Positions 8,935-15,929 of a stretch of DNA of 64,000 nucleotides are shown here, piece after piece. The notes beneath the pieces were generated by a model, which worked only from the letters and a program-made list of their open reading frames with translations, was not told where the DNA came from and did no database searches. The stretch is from Sphingopyxis sp. MSC1_008 (lineage in GTDB: Bacteria; Pseudomonadota; Alphaproteobacteria; Sphingomonadales; Sphingomonadaceae): the NCBI RefSeq assembly GCF_023197165.1, contig NZ_JALPRD010000001.1, positions 248,001 to 312,000 on the forward strand, written 5' to 3'. How positions within the stretch are numbered: the first letter of the stretch is position 1; each line of letters starts with the position of its first letter. The position numbers were made by a program, and so were the translations under genes.

Positions 8935-9618
8935 ATGTTGATTGCCGTTCCCGATTTGCTGTCCGCCACCGAACTCGCGGAAATCCGCGCGATCATCGAC
9001 GCCGCCGAATGGATCGACGGCAACGCGACGTCGGGCCACCAGGCCGCGCTCGCCAAGAATAACGAGCAATTGGCCGAGGATGGCGAGGCCGCCAAAAAGG
9101 CGGGCCGGCTGATCCTCGAGGCGCTCGGGCGCTCGCCGATCTTCTTCGCCTCGGCGCTGCCGCTGCGTATCTATCCGCCGCTGTTCAACCGTTATGGCGC
9201 GGGACAGGAATTCGACACGCATGTCGACAATGCGATCCGCCTCAAGCGCGGCAGCGATTTCCGCATTCGCAGCGACCTGTCGATCACCCTCTTTCTCGAA
9301 GCGCCCGAAAATTATGACGGCGGCGAATTGCTCGTCGAGGATCATTACGGCGTCCAGCGCGTCAAGCTGCCCGCGGGGCACGCCGTCATCTATCCCTCGT
9401 CGAGCTTGCACCGCGTCACCCCGATCACGCGCGGGCGGCGCGTCGCCTCCTTCTTCTGGCTTCAGTCGATGGTGCGCGGCGCCGAGGAGCGGCGTACGCT
9501 GTTCGACCTCGATCGCGCGGTGCAGCGGCTGACCGGCGAACTTGGCGGCAAGGACCGTTCGGTGATCGAACTCACCGGCGTGTATCACAATTTGCTGCGG
9601 CTCTGGGCCGACAGTTAG
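8935..9618 (+). CDS. Fe(II)/2-oxoglutarate-dependent dioxygenase, PiuC/PKHD type
   Basis: A 227-residue PKHD-type hydroxylase. The iron triad is visible as H96-x-D98 (in FDTHVDNA) and H159 (in SSLHRVTP); Arg169 of TRGRRV is placed to bind 2-oxoglutarate. Homologues (PiuC, YbiX) sit beside siderophore receptors and are switched on by iron shortage, as expected here directly after the receptor. The hydroxylated substrate of this family is not established. The ATG at 8935 follows AAGGGA; an earlier in-frame start would add about 20 poorly conserved residues. It converges on the ApbE gene with almost no gap. Confidence 0.9.
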   Translation: MLIAVPDLLSATELAEIRAIIDAAEWIDGNATSGHQAALAKNNEQLAEDGEAAKKAGRLILEALGRSPIFFASALPLRIYPPLFNRYGAGQEFDTHVDNAIRLKRGSDFRIRSDLSITLFLEAPENYDGGELLVEDHYGVQRVKLPAGHAVIYPSSSLHRVTPITRGRRVASFFWLQSMVRGAEERRTLFDLDRAVQRLTGELGGKDRSVIELTGVYHNLLRLWADS

Positions 9619-10547
9619 CCCAGCATATCGCGCCACGCATGCGACAGATATTCGCGGTCGCCGGCGACGATGCACGCTGCGAGCTGCTGCTCATCGGCGA
9701 GCGCGATCGCCGCCTCTGTCCCCAGGATCGTCAGCGCGGTTGCCCAACCATCGGCGCTTATGCAGTCGCGATGGAGCACGGTGACCGACGAAACCCCGCT
9801 GACAATCGGACGTCCGGTCGCGGGATCGAAGCTGTGCGAATAGTGCCGCCCGCCCGCACTGAAGCCGCGGCGATAATTGCCCGAGGTCGCCACCGACAGG
9901 TCGTGCAGCGCAATGCGCCACGGCGGGATGGACGATGTCGGCGGCATCTCGACATCGACCCACCAAGGCTGGCCATCGGGGCGTATCCCCTCGCCGCGCA
10001 ATTCGCCGCCGACGTCGAGCAGGAAATGCCGCACGCCGATATCGAGCAGCCATGCGGCCGCGAGGTCGACGGCATAGCCTTTGGCGATGCCCGAGAGGTC
10101 GAGCGCCGCCGCTTCGCCGCGCCGGATGCGCCGCGTCCCCGGGTCGAAATCGATCGTGCGGTCCGGGTCGGACTCGCCAGCCGGCGGCACCCGACCGGTG
10201 CGCCCGGCGCTGCCGAAACCCCAAGCGTCGGTGATGCGGCCGATGCCGGGGTCGAAGGCTCCGCCGCTGGCACGCGCGATGTCGAGCGCGACCTCGATGA
10301 CATGGGCGAATTCGGCGGGGATTTCGCACCATGTTCCGGGCATCGCGCGATTGAAGCGCGAGAGGTCGGATTCGGGCGCCCACTGGCTCATCTGTTCGAC
10401 GACGAGGTCGAGTGCGGCCTGAACGCCGTGCAGGGTCGCGGCGGGCGGCGAGACCGCCTGCAGCGACCAGCCTGTCCCCATCGTTTCGCCGACGAAACTT
10501 TCGATGGACGCCCCCGCGCCGCGCCGGGCGAAAGCCGCGGGCGTCAA
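9615..10547 (-). CDS. apbE: FAD:protein FMN transferase (ApbE)
   Basis: An about 310-residue ApbE-family enzyme, which transfers FMN from FAD to a threonine or serine of exported redox proteins. Family motifs are [11 protein letters not shown] near the start, [32 protein letters not shown] and SADGWATAL (metal and FAD site). No typical signal peptide is seen. The first ordinary start is TTG at 10547. However, the frame reads on sensibly (LTDRILIPRA) to a CTG at 10577 that overlaps the upstream stop as CTGA, so the real start may lie there. It is the last gene of the PepSY-DUF2271-DUF4198 operon, whose DUF2271 protein is a plausible substrate. Confidence 0.92.
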   Translation of the reverse strand: MTPAAFARRGAGASIESFVGETMGTGWSLQAVSPPAATLHGVQAALDLVVEQMSQWAPESDLSRFNRAMPGTWCEIPAEFAHVIEVALDIARASGGAFDPGIGRITDAWGFGSAGRTGRVPPAGESDPDRTIDFDPGTRRIRRGEAAALDLSGIAKGYAVDLAAAWLLDIGVRHFLLDVGGELRGEGIRPDGQPWWVDVEMPPTSSIPPWRIALHDLSVATSGNYRRGFSAGGRHYSHSFDPATGRPIVSGVSSVTVLHRDCISADGWATALTILGTEAAIALADEQQLAACIVAGDREYLSHAWRDMLG

Positions 10548-10573
10548 GGCGCGGGGGATGAGGATGCGGTCGG

Positions 10574-11416
10574 TCAGGGCGCCAGCACTTCCAGCGTCGT
10601 GACATAGCTCGCGCGGCGCTGCGGCGCGGGGGGTGTCGCGGGTTCGGGGGGGCCTTCTGCGCGCGCGGTCTGCGGCGTCGTGACGTTCAGCCAGTAGAGG
10701 CCGGGTTCGGTCCAGTTGATCGCGACCTTGCCGTCGGCGCCGGTCTTGAGGTCCATCTGGCCAAGCTGGTCGCGATAGCGGATGCCGCCGGGGATCACCG
10801 TCACCGGCAGGCCCGCGGCGGGCTTGCCGTCGAGCAGGAACTGGAAGGTCGCGGCCTCGCCCGCGATCAGGTCGTTCGGGTGCGTCACGGGAACCAGCTC
10901 GATGCCCTTGCCTATCGGCTTGAACAAGGTGGTCGTCGGTTCGCCGACGGTCACGAAAATCTCGTTGCGGTTGTTCGATTCGGCGGTCTTCACATTGGTC
11001 GCGCCGGCGGGGATGCGCTCGGCGAGGTTCGCGGTGGTGGTGCCGCGCGGCAGGCGCTCGGTCTTGCCGCCCAGGTCATAGCTGCCCATCACGCCGTCGG
11101 ACACCGAGGCGATGCGCCAGGTGCCCTTTTTGGTCAGATGGACGTCGAAGGTGCTGCGATAGCGACCGGTCGCTTTATTCTCGATCGCCGCCTCGCTACC
11201 GTCGGGTGCCCACGCCTTCAGGGCGTCGAGACGCATCGGCTGATGCTCGAAATAGAAGAGATCGTTCGACACCGCGGCATCGACGGTGACCCACACGTCA
11301 TCGCCCGACAATACGGTCGACGACGGCAGCATCCACTGACGGTGCGCCGAAGCCGGAGCGGCGACCAGTGCCGCCAGCGCGGCCGTCGCGGCGAAACCCC
11401 AAATTCGCTTTTTCAT
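10574..11416 (-). CDS. DUF4198 domain-containing exported protein
   Basis: A 280-residue protein with a clear signal peptide ending in APASAHRQW; the mature protein therefore begins near a histidine. DUF4198 proteins are periplasmic, often with N-terminal histidine, and occur in metal-uptake loci. Internal segments VPVTHPNDLIAGE and WTEPGLYWLNVT suggest beta-sandwich repeats. It lies 19 bases after the DUF2271 gene and overlaps or nearly overlaps apbE, so it belongs to one transcript with them. A role in holding or reducing iron at the periplasmic face is an inference from its neighbours. Confidence 0.82.
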   Translation of the reverse strand: MKKRIWGFAATAALAALVAAPASAHRQWMLPSSTVLSGDDVWVTVDAAVSNDLFYFEHQPMRLDALKAWAPDGSEAAIENKATGRYRSTFDVHLTKKGTWRIASVSDGVMGSYDLGGKTERLPRGTTTANLAERIPAGATNVKTAESNNRNEIFVTVGEPTTTLFKPIGKGIELVPVTHPNDLIAGEAATFQFLLDGKPAAGLPVTVIPGGIRYRDQLGQMDLKTGADGKVAINWTEPGLYWLNVTTPQTARAEGPPEPATPPAPQRRASYVTTLEVLAP

Positions 11417-11435
11417 TTCCCTGTCCTTTCAGGCT

Positions 11436-11966
11436 TTAACGGAAGGCGACCGAGACGGCGCCCAGTTCAGTCGTTCCAGCGGCGCGCCCACCCGCCCCTG
11501 CCTTCGCGGGCCAGGTGAAGGGGATGCGCAGAAGTTCGCGGCCGCCAACCTCGCGCGCCGCCTCGATCACCAGCGTGTACTGGCCGGGCGCGGCGGCACC
11601 GAGCTGCGCGCGCGAGAAGGAGACCTTGTGCGCGCCGGGGGCACGCGTCGCGCCGGTGATGCCGTTCGCGGGAAAGGTCATTGATCGCCCCGCGGCGCGC
11701 CACCACTGGCGCACGTCGCGCAGCCATTTGGTGCCCTCGTTCGCCTTCATGTCATAATCGTACCAGACCGCGACGGTCTTCGCCGACGCGCCGGCTTTCT
11801 CGACCCAGATGGCGACGTAGGGCTTGTGATATTCGGCGACCTTCAGCCGCGGAATGTTGATCGTCACGTCCATCGTACCCGGATCGGCGGCGAAGGCGGG
11901 CGCGCCGAGCACAGCGCCGAGGCCGATCGTGCCGCCGAGGATGCGTGCAGGGGTGGAAAGCTGCAT
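11436..11966 (-). CDS. DUF2271 exported protein with flavinylation-type motif
   Basis: A 176-residue protein with a signal peptide of about 27 residues ending in APAFAADP, followed by a DUF2271 domain (VTINIPRLKVAEYHKPYVAIW, KTVAVWYDYD, WLRDVRQWWR). The segment ANGITGATRAPG contains TGAT at residues 104-107. ApbE enzymes attach FMN to the last Thr/Ser of such [S/T]GA[S/T] motifs, here Thr107. With apbE two genes downstream, it is the best candidate flavoprotein of this operon. ATG 11966 has AGGGAG seven bases upstream. The usual Asp four residues before the motif is not obvious, which slightly weakens the call. Confidence 0.85.
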   Translation of the reverse strand: MQLSTPARILGGTIGLGAVLGAPAFAADPGTMDVTINIPRLKVAEYHKPYVAIWVEKAGASAKTVAVWYDYDMKANEGTKWLRDVRQWWRAAGRSMTFPANGITGATRAPGAHKVSFSRAQLGAAAPGQYTLVIEAAREVGGRELLRIPFTWPAKAGAGGRAAGTTELGAVSVAFR

Positions 11967-11976
11967 ATGGGTCTCC

Positions 11977-12621
11977 CTAATGGATGAAGATGAAGGCAAT
12001 GGCGGCGGGGATCGCGAGCCCCATTCCGACAAGTGGCCAGGTGCTCTTGCGCTTCGCCGAATGCAGCCAGAGAAGAACCAAGCCGGTGATCGCGAAGATG
12101 AGGCAGGCGAAAGCGAAGATGTCGATGAACAGGCTCCACTCGCCGCCCGAGTTGCGGCCTTTGTGGAGGTCGTTGAGGTAAGAGATCCAGCCGCGGCTGG
12201 TGACCTCGCTCGACGCCGCGCCAGTCGCGAGGTCGATCGCGACCCACGCGTCGCCACCGGGGCGCGGTGCGGGGAGATAGACCTCGCCATCCGACCATTC
12301 CGCCTCGCTCGCTGCTTTCACCGGAAAGTTCCGTTCGACCCACTCGGCGACGGCGGGCGGCAGCGGTGCCTTTTCGGCGTCGGGGACCGCCACCTTCAGG
12401 CGCGCCAGCAAAGCCGGCGGCATTTTTGCCGATTTTTGCGTGACGATCGGCGTGCCTTCGATGTCGGCAGCATGATTAAGCGTGAACCCCGTGATCGCGA
12501 ACAGCAGCAGGCCGATGAGGCTGACAGCCGAGCTCATCCAGTGCCACATGTGCAACTGTTTCAGCCAAAAGGCTTTTCGGCTCTTCCTCATCGCCGGTCG
12601 CGGGGGTGTCGGTGCATGCAT
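11977..12621 (-). CDS. PepSY-associated membrane protein
   Basis: A 214-residue inner-membrane protein of the PepSY_TM type. It has a basic N-terminus, membrane segment one around residues 28-50 (SSAVSLIGLLLFAITGFTLNH), a periplasmic PepSY-like domain, then two membrane segments near residues 165-185 and 195-213. Histidines in the membrane regions (LHMWHW, LNHAADIEG, LHKGRN, LWLHSAKRK) could bind haem or pass electrons. It heads the operon with DUF2271, DUF4198 and ApbE, and a Fur-like site lies upstream. Together these suggest an electron-transfer route across the inner membrane to periplasmic flavin. ATG 12591 is an alternative start. Confidence 0.82.
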   Translation of the reverse strand: MHAPTPPRPAMRKSRKAFWLKQLHMWHWMSSAVSLIGLLLFAITGFTLNHAADIEGTPIVTQKSAKMPPALLARLKVAVPDAEKAPLPPAVAEWVERNFPVKAASEAEWSDGEVYLPAPRPGGDAWVAIDLATGAASSEVTSRGWISYLNDLHKGRNSGGEWSLFIDIFAFACLIFAITGLVLLWLHSAKRKSTWPLVGMGLAIPAAIAFIFIH

Positions 12622-12655
12622 CCAGGAGTTCCACCAAAAAGGGATGCATGGCCAT

Positions 12656-12678
12656 TATCGCGAACGATTCTCAATTAC
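12656..12678 (-). promoter_or_regulatory. Fur-box-like operator before PepSY-DUF2271-DUF4198-ApbE operon
   Basis: The stretch GCGAACGATTCTCAATT (12660-12676) in AT-rich flanks resembles iron-repressor boxes; read on the minus strand it is a TTGAGAATCGTTCGC type site. It lies 35-57 bases before the first gene and resembles the site at 6384. Confidence 0.5.
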
Positions 12679-12745
12679 AATATGATTCCGGATCGTCGAT
12701 CGGATGAAGACTTGTGCCGCCGATTTCCGGCAGATGGGCGGGCGC

Positions 12746-14107
12746 CTAATTCTCGCGCCCCGCCATCCAAAGCGTCTGGGTGAGCGGTTCAATAAGGTAT
12801 GAGAGCGCCGTCCGCTTGCGCAGCGGGATCATGATGTCGACGGGCAGGCCGGCACGAAGTCCGCCATCCTCGCGAACGCGCCGGAGCTTCGCGAGCTCGC
12901 TGGGCGGCACGACCAGCTCGATCTTGAAATATCGCATGCCCGAACGCTCGTCCTCGAAGCTGTCGGCCGAAATCTTGGAAATTTGACCGACGAGGATCGG
13001 CAGATTGCGTTCCTGCAACGCGGTAAAGCGGATCTGCGTCGCCATCCCCGGTGCAAGATCGTCGGCATCGGTCGGCGATGCCTTGCCATCGATGACCAGG
13101 GCACGGTCTTGCGGAACGATCTCCATCAGCGTGTCGCCCGCCGAAACGACGCCGCCGACAGTGAAGATTTTAAGTCCGACGACCCGGCCGCCGGCGGGAG
13201 CACGCACGGTCGACCGGGCCAGCTGTTCGCGCACCGCGATCAACTTGGGCTGAAGTTCGTCGAGGCGAACCTGCCCCGCCTGCTTCGCCGTCGCCACCTC
13301 TTCGAGCATCTGCTTGTCGATGCCCACCATCTGCATCTGCGCCTCGCCGATCGCTTCGGAAGAGCGGGCGATGTCGGCGCGATACGCGCCATAGGAGCCG
13401 TCGAGCTCGGCCGCGGAACGCTCCATGCTGCGCACCCGGTTTATCGATACGAAGCCTTTGGGAAGCAGGGTGCGCAGCCCGTCCAATTCGTCGCCGATCA
13501 ACTGTTGCTGCACCTTGTTCGAATTCATCTGATAGCTGTACCCGTTGATCTGTTCCGAATGCTGGCGCATCCGCTGGCGCAACACGTTGCGCTGTGTATG
13601 TACCGAATTGCGCCGCGCTTCGAAAAGCTGGCGCTGGCCGCGCAAGGCTTCGGCCGCCAACTCCCGATTTTCGGGTGCCAGCGATGCAAATTCCGCCGGT
13701 TCGGCGACGCTTCGCAGACCGCCGAGTTCGGCGACCAGACGCGCGCGCTGCGCCAGCAGGGCGATGACTTCGCCGGTCAGTCCGCGTTCGGCCGCAACCA
13801 GCTCCGATGCAGAGATCGTGAGGAGCGGCTCGCCTTTTTTGACCGTTTGTCCCTCGACGACATGGAGTTCGGTAACGATGCCGCCTTCGCGGTGTTGAAC
13901 CGCTTGGCGACTGCCCGACACCGCAATTACACCGGGCGCATAGGCCCCGGCATCGAGCGGGGTCAGCGACGCCCAGCCGAGCATCCCGACAAAGAAGAAG
14001 GCCACGATGAGTCCGCCGATGCGCAGTTCGCGATGCGGCCGGTCGGCGGAATCATGGCCCACAGGACGATCGCCGCCGATCGGCGGCTTCCAGGTCATAT
14101 CGGTCAT
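12746..14107 (-). CDS. Type I secretion membrane fusion protein (HlyD/PrtE family)
   Basis: A 453-residue periplasmic adaptor that would link the inner-membrane ABC exporter to an outer-membrane TolC-like channel. It has a cytosolic N-terminus with one membrane segment near residues 30-48 (GGLIVAFFFVGMLGWASL) and lipoyl-like half motifs at HREGGIVTELHVVEGQTVKKGEPL and STVRAPAGGRVVGL. A long coiled-coil-prone region lies between them, and the HlyD C-terminal signature runs through SGMRYFKIELVVP to LPVDIMIPLRKRTALSYLIEPL. It overlaps the ATPase gene by four bases (ATGA) and follows the RTX peroxidase, its likely cargo. Confidence 0.93.
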   Translation of the reverse strand: MTDMTWKPPIGGDRPVGHDSADRPHRELRIGGLIVAFFFVGMLGWASLTPLDAGAYAPGVIAVSGSRQAVQHREGGIVTELHVVEGQTVKKGEPLLTISASELVAAERGLTGEVIALLAQRARLVAELGGLRSVAEPAEFASLAPENRELAAEALRGQRQLFEARRNSVHTQRNVLRQRMRQHSEQINGYSYQMNSNKVQQQLIGDELDGLRTLLPKGFVSINRVRSMERSAAELDGSYGAYRADIARSSEAIGEAQMQMVGIDKQMLEEVATAKQAGQVRLDELQPKLIAVREQLARSTVRAPAGGRVVGLKIFTVGGVVSAGDTLMEIVPQDRALVIDGKASPTDADDLAPGMATQIRFTALQERNLPILVGQISKISADSFEDERSGMRYFKIELVVPPSELAKLRRVREDGGLRAGLPVDIMIPLRKRTALSYLIEPLTQTLWMAGREN

Positions 14108-15858
14108 GGCCGCGCTCCTTCATGGATTGGGACAACATTCTGCTTTGCCGCGGAATTCTGCAGCGCCTGGAGGATTTCGTCGCGCGGCCCCACGCCGACG
14201 ATCGCACCGTCGGCTAGGATCGCCAGCCGGTCGGCGCTGGCCAGGACGGCGGCGCGATGCGCGACGATCATGATCGCCGCGCCGTGCAGCTTCGCGGCAC
14301 CGATCGCCCGCGACAGCGCTTCCTCGCCATCGCTGTCGAGCGCCGAGTTCGGCTCGTCGAGAACGAGGATGCGCGGGCTGCCATAGAGAGCGCGCGCCAG
14401 CGCGACGCGTTGCGCCTGTCCCGCCGACAGCCTGTGGCCATTGCCTTCGATACAGGTGTCGTAACCGCCTGGCAGATGCAGGATCATCTCGTGGACGCCG
14501 GCCATGCGCGCAGCGATAACAACCTGCTCGTCAACCACCTCTTGCGGAATACCGCGCGCGGCACCGAAGCGGGAGACGTTTTCGCTGATCGTTCCGGGCA
14601 GCAGGCCGCAATCCTGCGGGAGATAGCCGATATGCTGCGCAAGCTGTTCGGGATCCCAATCGGCCATACTGGCGCCATCGACCCTGATTTCGCCAAGGTC
14701 GGGCGGCAGCGCGCCGGCGACGACACGCGCGAGGGTCGTCTTCCCCGCCCCGGACGGGCCGACAACACCCAGCACCTCGCCGGGAGCGAGTTTCAAGAAT
14801 ATATTCTTGAGCAGGATCGCGCTGCCTTCGGCATTGCGGACGACAACGCCCTGTAGGTCGACCTGCCCCTCTGGATCGGGCAAGGTCGTACGTGCGACCG
14901 GACCGGCCGACTGCTCGAACAGCCTGCCGAGCGTCTGAAGCGCCTGGCGCGACTGGACGATATTCGGCCAGAGGCCGACCAGCTGCTCGATCGGCTGCAG
15001 GGCGCGGCTGAGCAGCACCGAGGCGGCGATGATCGCGCCGACCGAAATCTGTCCGTTGATGGCAAGCCAGGCGCCGACACCCAACGCGAAGGATTGCATG
15101 AACATCCGCACGAATTTGACGAGCGAATTGTAGCGGCTGCCCGAAAGCTGGAGATCGGCGACGGCATTCAGGCCGACGCTGCGCTGCTGGATGTGCCGCG
15201 AGACCAGCGCGCGCCGCATCCCCAGAGCGCGCACGACCTCGGCCCTGCGCAACATCGCCTCGTGCGATTCATAGGCGGCCGCATTGGCCTGATGCGCCTC
15301 TTCGGCTTTGGCCTTGCTGCGCCTTTCGTTGGCGATCGCGAGTGTGATCAGCACACTTCCCGCGCCGAGCACCAACAATCCCAGAATCGGGTGAATGAGG
15401 AAGGCCACCAAGAGATAAAGGGGCGTCCACGGGACGTCGAACAGGGCGGTTGCGGCCGGTCCGGCAAGCGATTGACGCAAGAGGTCGAATTCACGCATCG
15501 CCTGGTGTGTCGAAGGGTCGCCGGGTGCCGCGCGCGACCGGGCCAGCAGCCGGTCCAGTATCTCTCCCGAGAGCAACCGGTCGAGACGTAGCGACGCGCG
15601 GGCCATCAGCCGCACCCGGATCGCATCGAGCGCCGACAGCGTGGCGATCGCGACGCCGACGACGACGGTGATGAATATCAGCGTCAATACGCCATTGGTC
15701 GGCACAACCCGGTCATAGACCTGCATCATGTAGATGGTTGGTGCGAGATAGAGGATGTTGATCAGCGCACTGAATGTTGCTGCGAGGATGAAGTGAGTCC
15801 GACAGGCTCGGACGGCTTCTGACAATGCCGGTGGAACGGGCATCCAGAACAGTCGCAT
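14104..15858 (-). CDS. Type I secretion ABC transporter (PrtD/HasD family)
   Basis: A 584-residue half transporter. The N-terminal membrane domain has about six segments. The nucleotide-binding domain shows Walker A GPSGAGKTT, Q-loop LPQDCGLLPGT, signature LSAGQAQRVALARAL, Walker B ILVLDEPNSALD and the switch His in AHRAAV. LSAGQ instead of LSGGQ is usual in PrtD-type exporters. Start ATG 15858 has GGGAGG nine bases upstream. It lies directly downstream of the RTX haem peroxidase gene, but a strong terminator separates them. No outer-membrane TolC partner is encoded here, so a distant one must be used. Confidence 0.94.
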   Translation of the reverse strand: MRLFWMPVPPALSEAVRACRTHFILAATFSALINILYLAPTIYMMQVYDRVVPTNGVLTLIFITVVVGVAIATLSALDAIRVRLMARASLRLDRLLSGEILDRLLARSRAAPGDPSTHQAMREFDLLRQSLAGPAATALFDVPWTPLYLLVAFLIHPILGLLVLGAGSVLITLAIANERRSKAKAEEAHQANAAAYESHEAMLRRAEVVRALGMRRALVSRHIQQRSVGLNAVADLQLSGSRYNSLVKFVRMFMQSFALGVGAWLAINGQISVGAIIAASVLLSRALQPIEQLVGLWPNIVQSRQALQTLGRLFEQSAGPVARTTLPDPEGQVDLQGVVVRNAEGSAILLKNIFLKLAPGEVLGVVGPSGAGKTTLARVVAGALPPDLGEIRVDGASMADWDPEQLAQHIGYLPQDCGLLPGTISENVSRFGAARGIPQEVVDEQVVIAARMAGVHEMILHLPGGYDTCIEGNGHRLSAGQAQRVALARALYGSPRILVLDEPNSALDSDGEEALSRAIGAAKLHGAAIMIVAHRAAVLASADRLAILADGAIVGVGPRDEILQALQNSAAKQNVVPIHEGARP

Positions 15859-15871
15859 GCAATCCTCCCTT

Positions 15872-15883
15872 ATTATCATTATC
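15872..15883 (-). promoter_or_regulatory. GATAAT repeat before type I secretion genes (possible Fur-like half box)
   Basis: On the minus strand this reads GATAATGATAAT, equal to two of the three hexamers of the classical Fur box. It sits between the terminator at 15884 and the ribosome site of the transporter gene. It may be chance in an AT-rich patch. Confidence 0.25.
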
Positions 15884-15923
15884 GAAAAAAATGGCGCCGG
15901 GAGGGGGGGAGGTCCCGGCGCCA
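15884..15923 (-). terminator. Intrinsic terminator between RTX peroxidase and its exporter genes
   Basis: On the minus strand an 11-bp stem (TGGCGCCGGGA / TCCCGGCGCCA, ten-base loop) is followed by seven T residues. It starts only a few bases after the peroxidase stop codon. It should reduce read-through into the ABC transporter gene, so that cargo and exporter are made in different amounts. Confidence 0.88.
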
Positions 15924-15929
15924 AGCTGG

